A stretch of 64,000 nt of DNA from a candidate division Zixibacteria bacterium RBG-1 (lineage in GTDB: Bacteria; Zixibacteria; MSB-5A5; DSPP01; RBG-1). How positions within the stretch are numbered: the stretch's first letter is position 1; each line of letters starts with the position of its first letter. The translations under genes and the position numbers were made by a program. The notes under the pieces were generated by a model, which did no database searches, had not been told where the DNA came from, and saw only the letters and a list, made by a program, of their open reading frames with translations. The stretch covers positions 662,825 through 726,824 of the forward strand of contig AUYT01000001.1 of the NCBI GenBank assembly GCA_000447245.1, read 5' to 3'. Shown here in pieces: positions 1 through 9,686 of the stretch.

Positions 1-66
1 CCCTCCGCCCCAATAACCGGAGATTGCGTTTTTATCGAAAATCTGCAAAAAACATCAAAAAAACAC

Positions 67-97
67 TTGACAAATCCCCCTTTATTTATTTTATTAT
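67..97 (+). promoter_or_regulatory. Possible promoter of the first secreted-protein gene
   Basis: A TTGACA box at 67-72 is followed by TATTAT at 92-97. The 19-base spacer is longer than usual, so the -10 assignment is uncertain. The 300-base leader that follows holds a strong AAAGGAGGTGG at about 310-320 with no reading frame of useful length behind it. Nothing else in 1-436 looks like a gene or a known riboswitch. Confidence 0.35.
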
Positions 98-436
98 AGC
101 GGGTTGATATAGGTGTCATATAAGGTTTAATCTCTATCAGGCCTTGTCTTTAGATTTGTGGGTTTCTCTTTAAAAGTAATTTTGAGGCGAACTAAGTTTT
201 TTTAGAGGATAGTTTTCGAAAGGAAGGGGGTGGTACCATCTTGTCATGAGATGGGTAAAGAAGCCGCCAAAAAAATGAGGACGAGACTTTAATCATAAAC
301 TAATTCATCAAAGGAGGTGGATTTTAGATAAATTCTCGTTGAAGAACGATATTTCCAAATAAGAGGGGGAAATCAAATTTTTAAAAATTTACACTTTTAC
401 ACATTTGTGTATTTAATTCAAAATAAAGGAGAAGAA

Positions 437-3400
437 ATGGCAGGGAAAATACTCAAATTATTTTTTATATTTTTATTCCTAGTACTGTGGGGCATTTCCG
501 CCTGGGCTGCCGTAGAGAGGCCCCAATATTATGGTGACCAAAAATCTTTAGAATGGTTGGAGAAACGAAGGGTAGATGCTACCTATAATACCGATTTGGG
601 GCCCTGGGCCACGGGGGTGTTCAAAAACCCCTTTATTCAGCCAGCCCCGAGCGCCTCACCCTTTTTCGACACGGTCGGAATGAGCTTTTACGAGACTGAT
701 TCCAACGACAGGTTGCAAAGACAGATTAATCGCTCCAGCTTGGGATATGTGCATGCTGTTTATACTAAATCCGAAAATACGACCCAGACACCCAGGCGCT
801 TTCACTATTCCGCCTGGCTTAATACCGGGGTTCAATCAGCTTCAGACATTCAGGTCAGCGACATATTAGAAGAGGGCCGGGGCGGTTTCGGAGGGGTCAC
901 AACCTTGCCGGATGGAAGAGCGGTTGTGTTTTATCACCGGTCTTTTGGCAGTAACCCGAACCTCAACATCCCGGAGCGAGGAAGCTATATAGAAATAGAA
1001 GCAGCTCCCGGAGCCGGAACTTTCACTAATAATGAGTTTCATGCTCCGGATTCGGTTGGACCGCCGAAAACGGGGGTAAATGGTAAAAATGGTCTTCTGA
1101 GAGATTCCCCAATCTGGCCCGACGCTGCGGCTCAAAAATATAAAGACACCAACTTTGTTCACCTGGTCAGTCACGAAGGCGGCACCGCTGCCTACCGTTA
1201 CATGCTTTATGTCCGTGCCAAAATCGATCCGTCTATAGACCCCAACTTCTTCCTCTGGGGAAAACCGTTTATTTTTGATACCTCCTTCGGCTTTATCCCC
1301 GCAACCGTAGTGGCTTCCCAGCAATCCGCCAAAGTGGCCTTAATATTCACTCATCCGCGAAACGGGTTTCCTTCACCCGGGAACACCACTCATCCCGAGA
1401 GTCTGGCTACTGACGCGGATTTATATTACATCGAGTCCACCACCGGAGGAGATGATTGGCAAAACGGATTTAACAACGACACCCGGGACACTTTCGTCAA
1501 TATAACCAAGTATACGGACTCAGACCCGAACCGGGCCTGGGGTGACTTGTCAGCCGCCTATGATGAGCAGGACTCGTTGGTAGTAGCGTTCAGCGCCCCG
1601 ATTTTCATTCCTCTGATAGGTGCTTCGGCAACCCAGGGGAGCATCTTTTTCTGGAGGAGAGGGATCGGAGGAGGCCCCCCTGAATTGGATAAAAGGGAAG
1701 TATATAATTACTCCATAGATGGTAGCGACCTTCGCCGAACCCATGATGCCTTGCCGGTGTCGAATCCCCATGTAGGGGTTTATAAAGGGACAGCCCCGGA
1801 TTCCATCGGGGATTACTATATAATCTGGACCATGGGAGCCGGTAACGACACCACCGAAAACAACCCTCCGCCGCTGGAGGGGTTCTGGAACTACGACATT
1901 TACTGCTCCGCCACCACCAACCTCGGATTCAGTTGGTCCGCCATTACCAATATCACTAATTCAGCGACACCGGCTTGCACTGTGGGGGTTTGTGACCACG
2001 ATCAGTACGCCTCCTTAGCCCGGGATATCAATGACACACTCCATATTCGCTACAGAAACGATAAAGTCGGGTCGACTGGCCCGACAAATACTGTAAACGA
2101 TACCTCTCGTAACGCCCCGATTTATTATCTAAAGGTCAAAGCCAAGTCAGTGCAGAAAGATACCCTGGCTGCTCTTAACCCCAACCTCCTATCTGGTTTC
2201 AAGTTTGACGATGGGGTAACCAGTGACACCTTTGTGTTTCTGGCTAACGCCGGAAACCAGGCCCTGACCGTGAATAGCATAGTGGCTGATAATCCCAACG
2301 CTTCCGTTACAGTGACTCCCTATGGTGCTCCTCCTTTCAACATACCTGAAGGTGGCGCTCCGGCCAAAGTGTTCCTGACTTTTAACGGGGCTGGGCCTAA
2401 CACACCCTGCAGTTCCTACACGGTCAGATGGAACTTTAACACCAACGCGGAAAACAGCAATTTAAGTCTTTCCCCCGGTAACTTTCAAGTCAAGGCGCAA
2501 TTCGCCCTGTCTACCTCCAGCGAACCCCATGTCCCGATTCGATTTCTAGATGACCTGAGCCAGATCCTGGAAACTCCCAAAGGCATGAGGATGAACATCA
2601 GCAACGTCGGTACCTTGTCAGGGGGTATAATCAGCAGGACCGGAATGAACCTGCCCCAAGCTGACTCGGGTATACACTTCTTATCTCGAGGGGGAGGTTT
2701 ATTCGGGGCTATGATGAACACCGGGGACACCCTGGTTGCCCGAATGATTCCCGGTGAAGACGAGACCGAATACCGTGCCTTAGCCATTCCAGGGGCTACC
2801 AGTCCGCCGGAGACCATACAGGTGAAAGACACTACCTATTCCGGAGACCTTTCTTTTAACACGGCCATTGGACAGGGGAGACCCGGAAAAGGCGGAAGCT
2901 GGCAGATTGTGAGGTATAACTACGCCATAGACCTGTTTAATGACCCGCAAAACTTTCCGGATTTAGACAGCATACCACCCTGGCCCGGACACTGGTTAGG
3001 ATACCGGTTCCAGGATGAATTTTGGTTTAAAAACGATGCCAATTATAACTGGGGAGTTTGGTATAGGAAGAAATTCAAAACCGGAGCCCCCTGTTGGTGG
3101 CCCGAATGGCCCGGTGCACCCACTTTTACTTCCCAGATATATGACGGAATAGCGATGGACTGGGACCCGTCATCAGACAGCGCAAGCCTGGGAACCACGG
3201 GCATTATTTTTGTTAACAGCACGGCTTATAACGATACCTTCAAGTTCGTTTACGCCCGTGGGCGAGGGGTGCCCCATAACACCCGCTATGCGGCTCAGGT
3301 CTTTTTGGTGGACACTACCATGCATTTTAAAGGAGGAGACACAGTCTGTGTGGGGAATAATTGCAATGTAGACCCTTGCAGTTTAAGCATGTCCTTCCCC

Positions 3401-3943
3401 GACCAACGTATGTTCGGGGCTAAATCCATCAGCTATGAGTCCTTTATAGAACCTTATGGAGGATTCCGGACCAAGGAACTGTGGGAGTTGCTTTCTACCC
3501 CCGGTTACAATCTCCCGGACACTATGGCCTTCAAACAGAATAAACAGGACCTCATCCTCGTAACTACTCACGCCTGTTGTGACCCCACCGAAGATACGGT
3601 GGCTTACGCCGTGGGTCTGGCGGTTACCTATGGCGGAATAGATACTCTGAAGAAGTCCATAAACGAGATGAGATTTTGCGTGGGGCTGGATACCATACCG
3701 GTCCAATCCTGTATTCGCAAGCCGGGAAATGCCAATGGGGATGTGAACCAAGCGGTCAACCTGACAGATATCATCTTTGTGGTCAACAAGGTTTTTAAGG
3801 GTGGGCCGGCGTCTAATCCTGTGTGCGCTACCAATGCCAATGGGGATGGTACTCTCGCCAACCTGGTAGATATTGTCTATTTGGTGAACTATGTTTTCAA
3901 GGGTGGTCTCCCGCCGATTAAAAGTGGTGTGTGCTGCCTATAG
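437..3943 (+). CDS. Large secreted protein with C-terminal dockerin-type repeats
   Basis: I start at ATG 437 because AAGGAG lies 426-431 just upstream; an upstream GTG at 407 has no such site. The product is about 1168 residues. A signal peptide (hydrophobic FIFLFLVLWG, cleavage after SAWA) leads into a long region without a family I can name; residues about 100-560 have the Asp/Ser/Thr-rich, beta-strand style of BNR/sialidase-like propellers. Around residues 590-680 there is an Ig-like stretch. The last 70 residues are two dockerin repeats, with NGDVNQAVNLTDIIFVVNKV and NGDGTLANLVDIVYLVNYVF as the calcium-loop/helix units. It is exported and probably held on a surface or extracellular complex through the dockerin. 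Catalytic function is unknown. Confidence 0.85.
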   Translation: MAGKILKLFFIFLFLVLWGISAWAAVERPQYYGDQKSLEWLEKRRVDATYNTDLGPWATGVFKNPFIQPAPSASPFFDTVGMSFYETDSNDRLQRQINRSSLGYVHAVYTKSENTTQTPRRFHYSAWLNTGVQSASDIQVSDILEEGRGGFGGVTTLPDGRAVVFYHRSFGSNPNLNIPERGSYIEIEAAPGAGTFTNNEFHAPDSVGPPKTGVNGKNGLLRDSPIWPDAAAQKYKDTNFVHLVSHEGGTAAYRYMLYVRAKIDPSIDPNFFLWGKPFIFDTSFGFIPATVVASQQSAKVALIFTHPRNGFPSPGNTTHPESLATDADLYYIESTTGGDDWQNGFNNDTRDTFVNITKYTDSDPNRAWGDLSAAYDEQDSLVVAFSAPIFIPLIGASATQGSIFFWRRGIGGGPPELDKREVYNYSIDGSDLRRTHDALPVSNPHVGVYKGTAPDSIGDYYIIWTMGAGNDTTENNPPPLEGFWNYDIYCSATTNLGFSWSAITNITNSATPACTVGVCDHDQYASLARDINDTLHIRYRNDKVGSTGPTNTVNDTSRNAPIYYLKVKAKSVQKDTLAALNPNLLSGFKFDDGVTSDTFVFLANAGNQALTVNSIVADNPNASVTVTPYGAPPFNIPEGGAPAKVFLTFNGAGPNTPCSSYTVRWNFNTNAENSNLSLSPGNFQVKAQFALSTSSEPHVPIRFLDDLSQILETPKGMRMNISNVGTLSGGIISRTGMNLPQADSGIHFLSRGGGLFGAMMNTGDTLVARMIPGEDETEYRALAIPGATSPPETIQVKDTTYSGDLSFNTAIGQGRPGKGGSWQIVRYNYAIDLFNDPQNFPDLDSIPPWPGHWLGYRFQDEFWFKNDANYNWGVWYRKKFKTGAPCWWPEWPGAPTFTSQIYDGIAMDWDPSSDSASLGTTGIIFVNSTAYNDTFKFVYARGRGVPHNTRYAAQVFLVDTTMHFKGGDTVCVGNNCNVDPCSLSMSFPDQRMFGAKSISYESFIEPYGGFRTKELWELLSTPGYNLPDTMAFKQNKQDLILVTTHACCDPTEDTVAYAVGLAVTYGGIDTLKKSINEMRFCVGLDTIPVQSCIRKPGNANGDVNQAVNLTDIIFVVNKVFKGGPASNPVCATNANGDGTLANLVDIVYLVNYVFKGGLPPIKSGVCCL

Positions 3944-4050
3944 CCGTAAAGACCGGTAGTGAATGTTGAGTATAATCTAAATAAAAGTCGTGAATGAAAA
4001 GGAAACTAAAACTAATGACTGAAAGGTTAGGAAACTAAAACTTAACTGTG

Positions 4051-4079
4051 GTAGGGCCCCGATACAATCGGGGTCCTAC
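4051..4079 (+). repeat. GTAG-footed hairpin repeat (REP-like)
   Basis: GTAG at 4051 opens a 13-bp stem (one G-T pair) around an ACA loop that closes with CTAC at 4079. It sits between two secreted-protein genes. It is not followed by a T run, so I class it with the other GTAG-footed hairpins in this window rather than as a terminator. The rest of the 3944-4208 gap has a direct repeat, AGGAAACTAAAACT, at about 4009 and 4029 and a GGGAGGTG without a clear start. Confidence 0.55.
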
Positions 4080-4208
4080 AAGAAAACGGGAGGTGATAAA
4101 CAGAAACAAGCAACAGTTAGTTTTGAGTGAGGGGGGAGGAGTAACATAAGTTGATTTAGTCCAAATGGACAGAATTATAACTCACTCAAACTTTTTGGAG
4201 GTTTGGAG

Positions 4209-7200
4209 ATGAAAAGAAAATTTATTTGGTGGTTAGGGTTTGTAACCCTATTTGTATTATTTAGCGTGACCGCCTACGGGCAATGGCCCACTTACCATGG
4301 GAACTATGCGCGAACTGGGGCCAGTCCTGCTAGCATAGACCCCAACACGCTGACCTTGGGTTGGTTCTTTCAGCCCGGAGTGGGAAATCCGCTAGTTGCG
4401 GGGTTTCCCAACGGAACCGGCATCCCGATTCTTAACGGGGGTCAATCTGCCATAATCGGGTTTGGAAAGGTATTCTACGGCTACAATGACGTTTCCGACC
4501 AGGATGTGGTAGTAGCTCTGGATGCCACTACCGGTGCCTATTTATGGCACAAGGTCATCCGGCTCCCTGGTTTAGGCGGCGGATTTGTTCACGTTCCTAC
4601 CGTGGCTTTAAGGGATACTGGTGGTCCAGCTCCCGATACCGCGGTTTATGTCTACGGAACCAATAACAGTGTCTGGGCTTTGAACGCCAATACCGGAGCC
4701 GTTTTATGGAACCGGACCGGAATTAACAATGCCGCCGCCAGTTTGAATAGCGGCGCTCCGATTGTCTTTGATACCACTCTGATAATTCACGACAACGGTT
4801 CAGCCGGAGCGGGCCGAAGATTTGTATCGGCTCTGAGCACCAGAAACGGAAGCACGGTCTGGACTTCGGCTGCGATGCTTTTTAGGATATTTTTGGGTCC
4901 GTCCTTGTCTAACGACACCCTGTATGTGAGTGGTAGAGGTAGCGGAATTTCAGGTGATGGCGGTGGACAGTTTGTCGCCATAAATGCCAATACCGGTGCT
5001 ACTATAGCCACCTATGACCCTGCCGACCCCTATAACTGGCAGCATTCGCCGGTGGTTTTTGAGGACGTTGTGGTGGGGGTCAGCAGAAATGATGTGATAG
5101 GCGGCTCTTTTAGCGGCACCGTCCATAGACTCTCCCATGATCTTGCGACCGTCGTAACCGGTCCAGGCGCGCCACCGTCATTAACCTCAATCGGTTTTAC
5201 CCGTTTCCACACCCCGGAGCTTTACGTAGAGCCTTCAGTGGGAGAAAAGATAGTGGTTTATGGCACAGCCGGACTTTCAGCAGACGTCCCACCGGGAGCC
5301 ATTGTAATGCGCCGTATTCTGCCTTCCATCTCATTGAGGAGTTACCAATTACTGGTGGGTCAGATTCATGGACCGGGCGCAGTAGCTGCCGGAAACGGAC
5401 TTTTGTTACAAGGTGATGACGCCGGATACTGGTGGGCTATGGACGCTAATTCTTACGGAGGCGCTTTCTTCGGCGGCTTATATCCCTACTGGCTCAAACA
5501 GTTCCCCAGCCACATCACGGCTGGAGCAGCTATTTCTCCAGATGACGATACCTTAGTGGTAATTATAGATGGAAACGGAAACGCTGCCGGCTGGCGCAAC
5601 GGAGTTGTAACTACCAGACCGCGTGCCCAGATTTTCTTTGACTACTTAGACCCCAATTTCTCTGGAGGAAATTTAGGCCTGGCTAGAAGCGAGTTAACGT
5701 TGGGTATCGTTCCTACTGACACCCTCACCGGAACAGGCGGATTTGCTAACATCCAGCTGGGAGTTTTCCAGAACGTCGGTAATGACGTTCTGACTTACAG
5801 TTTGGACCATGGTTCTTCGCCAGTAGTGTTGTCCGCGGCGGATTTCGGCGGAGCCATCAATATGAGCCGAGTCCATCCGACCCGTAACAAAATGGCCCGA
5901 GAATTAGTGGAAGAAAACACTGTCACTTCCGGCAACGCCTTCTTGGAGAAGAAATATGTTATCGGCTCTAAATCCATAAAGGATGCCATGGATATGGAAG
6001 AGGATGGGATTACCTCATTAAAGGATATTCGGGACTTAAACTCCAAGGCCACCTACTTCGGAACGACCAAACTGGAGGAAGCCAAAAAGACACTGGCTAA
6101 TCCGGGCTGGCTCTTCGTGAATGACGAGAATGCCGGAGTAGCGGCGGCTGGTGATTCCATTACCCTGGATATAGTAGCCATCAACCCCAACGTGGGATAC
6201 GGTGAATTCTTCGGAGAGATCAAGCTCCACAGCACCAACGAGCCGGACGTTCAGGGAAATCCCCTGGATACTACCCGGATTACGGTAAAGTTGCTGGTAG
6301 GCTGGCTGCCCGAAAGAGCGGATGTGAGTGCTGCCGCTTGCACCTTATCCAAGACCAATTATGGAAGAGATGTGGCATACCTGGGTGATTTAGCTGGATA
6401 TTCATTCAATGGAGACCATCAAGGTTTTGATGCCTGGATTGTGGTGGGTAATTCTGAAACCACTTTTTCCGGAGTGGACGGCACTTACGACACTGACGCC
6501 GGTGACCAGGCAGTTTCTGGTTATGGTCCGGAAGATGTTTTCAATCTGGAGTTGCGAACTAACCTGACTGATGACGGTCCCTTCGCAGATGCGGTAACTT
6601 ATGAGTTCCATAACACAAAGTATACGCATACGAACGGCCTGCCTTTGAAAATCGTACAGTGTGCCTGGGCTATTCAATCCGACCTAGCGGGTGCCACCTA
6701 TGAGGGAGACGCTGTCTACCAGACTTTGGCTATAATCAATACCTCAGGTGATTCAGTTAAAGGTATTGAGGTTGGACTGACGGCTGATAATGACATTATT
6801 CCTTCAGCCACCAACAACCAAAGCGCGGTCGATCCCCAACATGATAATGTCTATCAGTGGGAAACGAGCAATCCTGATTTAGTGTTCGGGTACTTTAGGA
6901 TTCCGCGGGATAACGTTAACACCCCTGGTTCTGATGTTCTGCGGGGTACTATTACCAGAGGCGTTACGGGTGCCACTGAATATTATGGCAACGGACCTGA
7001 AAAGGCAGACACCTTGCAGGCCTGGTGGGATAACCAAGAGAAGTCTATCTTGGGACCGGTCAATGACGTCTGGATTACCAATGGTTCCGCGAAGTTCGAC
7101 TTAGGACCTGGTGAATTCAAAACCATATCCTTTGTCTGGTACGGAGCTGATTTGTCTTCCGGAGCCAGTTTGGTTGACCGCTTGAAAGAATGGTGCCTAC

Positions 7201-7532
7201 TCGCTGGCTATTACCGCGGTGACGTCAATGGTGCGCACTGGTCTGGCACACCAATCACGTTGTCTGACGTGCAATACTTGAGCAACTACGTCTCGTATGG
7301 CGGACCTGCCCCGGTGCCGTTTACCAGTCAAGGAGATGTCAACGGAGATGATGCGGTAGACGCAGCCGACATCTCATACCTGTATGATTACGTTTCCACA
7401 AACGGAGCCACTGCGGCGCCGATCGACCGAGATCGGTTTGTACCTACTGATTATGGTCCGGGAAATGCTGATTGGAGCAACCGAGCAACTGGTCGGCCTA
7501 GTTTGAACGACGATACCAACTGGACACCCTAA
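4209..7532 (+). CDS. Secreted PQQ-type beta-propeller protein with dockerin tail
   Basis: ATG 4209 is preceded by TGGAGG at about 4196. The 1107-residue product has a signal peptide ending in TAYG and then WPTYHGNYARTG, the usual opening of PQQ/quinoprotein-like propellers. Blade motifs such as VVALDATTGAYLWHK and VWALNANTGAVLWNR recur over residues about 20-480. Two Ig-like segments are separated by a charged stretch (about 560-620). The C-terminus (about 1000-1070) has two dockerin repeats (GDVNGAHWSG, GDVNGDDAVDAADISYLYDY) and then a distinctive NRATGRPSLN...NWTP end. PQQ binding itself is not shown, since such propellers are often purely structural. The 3' end reappears out of frame behind the broken gene at 8840-9436. 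Confidence 0.87.
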   Translation: MKRKFIWWLGFVTLFVLFSVTAYGQWPTYHGNYARTGASPASIDPNTLTLGWFFQPGVGNPLVAGFPNGTGIPILNGGQSAIIGFGKVFYGYNDVSDQDVVVALDATTGAYLWHKVIRLPGLGGGFVHVPTVALRDTGGPAPDTAVYVYGTNNSVWALNANTGAVLWNRTGINNAAASLNSGAPIVFDTTLIIHDNGSAGAGRRFVSALSTRNGSTVWTSAAMLFRIFLGPSLSNDTLYVSGRGSGISGDGGGQFVAINANTGATIATYDPADPYNWQHSPVVFEDVVVGVSRNDVIGGSFSGTVHRLSHDLATVVTGPGAPPSLTSIGFTRFHTPELYVEPSVGEKIVVYGTAGLSADVPPGAIVMRRILPSISLRSYQLLVGQIHGPGAVAAGNGLLLQGDDAGYWWAMDANSYGGAFFGGLYPYWLKQFPSHITAGAAISPDDDTLVVIIDGNGNAAGWRNGVVTTRPRAQIFFDYLDPNFSGGNLGLARSELTLGIVPTDTLTGTGGFANIQLGVFQNVGNDVLTYSLDHGSSPVVLSAADFGGAINMSRVHPTRNKMARELVEENTVTSGNAFLEKKYVIGSKSIKDAMDMEEDGITSLKDIRDLNSKATYFGTTKLEEAKKTLANPGWLFVNDENAGVAAAGDSITLDIVAINPNVGYGEFFGEIKLHSTNEPDVQGNPLDTTRITVKLLVGWLPERADVSAAACTLSKTNYGRDVAYLGDLAGYSFNGDHQGFDAWIVVGNSETTFSGVDGTYDTDAGDQAVSGYGPEDVFNLELRTNLTDDGPFADAVTYEFHNTKYTHTNGLPLKIVQCAWAIQSDLAGATYEGDAVYQTLAIINTSGDSVKGIEVGLTADNDIIPSATNNQSAVDPQHDNVYQWETSNPDLVFGYFRIPRDNVNTPGSDVLRGTITRGVTGATEYYGNGPEKADTLQAWWDNQEKSILGPVNDVWITNGSAKFDLGPGEFKTISFVWYGADLSSGASLVDRLKEWCLLAGYYRGDVNGAHWSGTPITLSDVQYLSNYVSYGGPAPVPFTSQGDVNGDDAVDAADISYLYDYVSTNGATAAPIDRDRFVPTDYGPGNADWSNRATGRPSLNDDTNWTP

Positions 7533-7575
7533 GGAACTGATTTAGGTTAAAAGAAACCTATCCGCCTTAGGCGGA

Positions 7576-7612
7576 CATCCCGCCCCGATATATCGGGGCG
7601 GGATGATTTTTT
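7576..7612 (+). terminator. Intrinsic terminator
   Basis: A perfect 15-bp inverted repeat (CATCCCGCCCCGATA and its complement, 7576-7605) is followed by ATTTTTT. It closes the propeller gene and separates it from the next promoter. Confidence 0.9.
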
Positions 7613-7626
7613 AATAGAGAAGAGAG

Positions 7627-7657
7627 TTGACTTTTTCCGATAATTGATTATCTTAAG
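7627..7657 (+). promoter_or_regulatory. Promoter with overlapping palindromic operator
   Basis: TTGACT at 7627-7632 and a TATCTT-type -10 overlap GATAATTGATTATC (7639-7652), a perfect 6-2-6 palindrome. The same arrangement precedes the two paralogues at 8762 and 9687, so it is probably a shared operator. It resembles a Fur half-site pair, but the spacing is two bases, not one. Confidence 0.6.
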
Positions 7658-7703
7658 AAGGTAAAAAAGATTTTTCTTTTCCAAGATTGAGGAGAGTAGC
7701 GAG

Positions 7704-8633
7704 ATGAAAATGGGATTAATTGGGTTTATATTATTTTTTGTTTTTGGAAATTTGGCTACCGTAGCTGCGTCGGACACAGGTATTCCGGATACCGCCTACG
7801 TTGAATGTAGCGGGTTTGCCCAGGGAGCACTTACCATAAGAATCATGTTTGTCACCGACAATGCAGGAGATACCAATAAAATTGATGGGTTTAGTTTTCC
7901 TATATACATAACTAACAGCAACCCGGCGGCTGATCCGATGTTAGACAGCACTCTGGGGGTTACCTATTCTGGTTCGGCGGCGGGAGGGTTTTCTGCTCTA
8001 AGCAACTATGTTGTTCCTATAATCGACAGCATTATTTGTGATACCTTTATGACTTGTTCCCCTGCCCCAAGTCCATGCTCAATAGAAGTAATACCGCAAC
8101 CAGGTTGTTTTTGCCTTAATGATTCTACCTTTTGTTGTATTGACTCCATTACCTGTGACACTTTCTTCGAACCTGACCTTATTCGCGCTTTTCCGCTCCA
8201 GTACAATTTGATAGCCCTGAACCTTCAAGATTCTGCTGCTATCGGGGCGGGCAGATACCTTTTTGCCAATCTGAAAATCCAGGTGGATGATACTACCACA
8301 ATTTGCGTAGACACCCATAGGACCCAGACCGTCACTTTATTTTTTCTCAATCCCAACAACCACAAATATTTTCCCCAATGGTTATTCAAATGCTGCAAAG
8401 TTGTTACTACCGATTTCGGCTACAAGTCCGGAGATGCTAACTGCAGCGGAGGGAATCCGAACTTAGGCGATATAATATACTTAGTTAATTATGTATTCAA
8501 AGGAGGTTCAGCTCCCTGTATCGGAAGATTGGGGGATGCTAACTGCAGCGGAGGTAAACCGAACTTAACCGACATAATATACTTAGTTAGTTATGTATTT
8601 AAAGGTGGCAATGCCCCCATCCCCTGCCCTTAA
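7704..8633 (+). CDS. Secreted cohesin-like/dockerin protein with Cys-rich insert
   Basis: The first ATG, after GAGGAG, gives 309 residues. A signal peptide is followed by a domain (about 30-220) of beta strands with DTAYVEC, KIDGFSFPIYITNSNP and GAGRYLFANLKI, a pattern I read as cohesin-like; no cohesin family match has been computed. Two dockerin repeats end the protein (GDANCSGGNPNLGDIIYLVN and GDANCSGGKPNLTDIIYLVS, each followed by a YVFKGG helix end). Compared with the paralogues at 8840 and 9762 it has an extra stretch of about 45 residues (about 105-155) with eight cysteines, flanked by a repeated SI(I/T)CDTF. Probably extracellular. Confidence 0.85.
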   Translation: MKMGLIGFILFFVFGNLATVAASDTGIPDTAYVECSGFAQGALTIRIMFVTDNAGDTNKIDGFSFPIYITNSNPAADPMLDSTLGVTYSGSAAGGFSALSNYVVPIIDSIICDTFMTCSPAPSPCSIEVIPQPGCFCLNDSTFCCIDSITCDTFFEPDLIRAFPLQYNLIALNLQDSAAIGAGRYLFANLKIQVDDTTTICVDTHRTQTVTLFFLNPNNHKYFPQWLFKCCKVVTTDFGYKSGDANCSGGNPNLGDIIYLVNYVFKGGSAPCIGRLGDANCSGGKPNLTDIIYLVSYVFKGGNAPIPCP

Positions 8634-8761
8634 GTGTGGTTCGACTACGCTCACCATAAATGGTTCAAATGCGGGTTCACTAAACGGTCAATTTTGTCTA
8701 TTCCATACCTGTCTTCTGCTGAAAAAATTAAAGTTTCTTTAAAATAGATTCAATATCGGGC

Positions 8762-8789
8762 TTGACTTATGGCGATAATTTATTATCAT
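8762..8789 (+). promoter_or_regulatory. Promoter with overlapping palindromic operator
   Basis: TTGACT (8762-8767), a 16-base spacer and TATCAT (8784-8789). GATAATTTATTATC at 8774-8787 is a perfect palindrome matching the site upstream of the preceding paralogue. The gap 8634-8761 otherwise holds only a TTCGACTACGCTCACC motif of a dispersed type. Confidence 0.6.
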
Positions 8790-8839
8790 AAGCTGGTAAA
8801 AAAATTCTTCTATGACAAGGTAGAGGAGAAAGATTATTA

Positions 8840-9436
8840 ATGAAAGCAAGATTCTGGGTGTTGGTTTTATTTCTTATTTTGGGTAATTTGGCTGGGGCGG
8901 CTGTCCCAGATCCGGGTAATCCAGACACCGCCTACGTTGAATGCGGCGGGATTAGCCAGGGGGTACTTGCTATAAAAATAATGTTTGTCACCGACAACGT
9001 AGGGGATACCAATAAGATTGATGGATTTAGTTTTCCTATATACATAACAAACAGCAACCCGGCCGCCAAACCTGTATTAGATACTTCGTGGAAGGCTACT
9101 TACGCTGGTTCAGCGGCTAGAGGGTTTTCTGCTCTAAGCACTTATGTCTATAGCAACAGGAGGGACCCCAGCATTTTTCCCCTGCAGTACAATTTGATAG
9201 CCTTAAACCTTCAAAATTCTCCTGCTATTGGTGCAGGCAGGTACCTTTTTGCCAATCTAATACTGCATCTGGAAGACACTACCACAATTTGTGTTGATAC
9301 TCATAGAACCGAGACCGTTACTTTATTTTTTCTCAAACCCAACAACCATAAATTTTTCCCTAAATGGAAAACTAATTGTTGCAAAGCGAATTTAGCTCAT
9401 AAGCCCGGAGATGTTAACTCGTCAAAGAAACGTTAA
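8840..9436 (+). CDS. Cohesin-like secreted paralogue, truncated at its dockerin
   Basis: This is a close paralogue of the 7704 and 9762 genes: signal peptide, DTAYVECGGISQG, KIDGFSFPIYITNSNP, AGRYLFANLI and TTICVDTHRTETVTLFF are shared. At the first dockerin repeat the frame reads KPGDVNSSKKR and stops. Immediately after GDVN the DNA switches to sequence homologous to the second dockerin repeat and tail of the 4209-7532 gene, but in another frame. The product would therefore be a 198-residue cohesin-like protein without a dockerin, so it could not dock. The promoter and ribosome site look intact. It may be a recent pseudogene or an assembly join. Confidence 0.7.
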   Translation: MKARFWVLVLFLILGNLAGAAVPDPGNPDTAYVECGGISQGVLAIKIMFVTDNVGDTNKIDGFSFPIYITNSNPAAKPVLDTSWKATYAGSAARGFSALSTYVYSNRRDPSIFPLQYNLIALNLQNSPAIGAGRYLFANLILHLEDTTTICVDTHRTETVTLFFLKPNNHKFFPKWKTNCCKANLAHKPGDVNSSKKR

Positions 9437-9605
9437 GGGTGATGACGAAGTAGAGACAGCCGACGTCTCATACTTGTATGCCTTTTTTGCCTCGAACGGA
9501 GCCACCGAGGTGCCGATTGAGCGAGATCGATTCGTACCGAATCCTTGGAACAACCGAGCCACAGGTCGACCTAGCTTGAACTACGATACCAACTGGACAC
9601 CTTAA
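9419..9605 (+). pseudogene. Out-of-frame copy of the propeller gene's dockerin tail
   Basis: Read from about 9421 in the third frame, the sequence gives VKGDDEVETADVSYLYAFF, and it ends NNRATGRPSLN...NWTP. This matches the end of the 4209-7532 protein, and the following AAGGAACTGATTTAGGTT is also shared. It has no start signal or promoter of its own, so I treat it as a relic fused to the 8840 gene rather than a 64-residue gene. Confidence 0.75.
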
Positions 9606-9636
9606 GGAACTGATTTAGGTTCACAACCGAGAATTT

Positions 9637-9671
9637 CATCCCGCTCTTTTTTAAGGGCGGGATGTTTTTTT
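9637..9671 (+). terminator. Intrinsic terminator
   Basis: CATCCCGC at 9637-9644 pairs with GCGGGATG at 9657-9664, and a T run follows. Its stem begins with the same CATCCCGC as the terminator at 7576, as expected if it came with the duplicated tail. Confidence 0.85.
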
Positions 9672-9686
9672 AAATAAAGAAAGGAG

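Noticed and set aside
1-436. A riboswitch in the first leader
   Set aside because: I compared it by eye with c-di-GMP, SAM and T-box signatures and found no conserved core.
9411-9605. A separate 64-residue dockerin gene
   Set aside because: It has no promoter or ribosome site and its start lies inside the paralogue; it is the out-of-frame tail of a copied gene.
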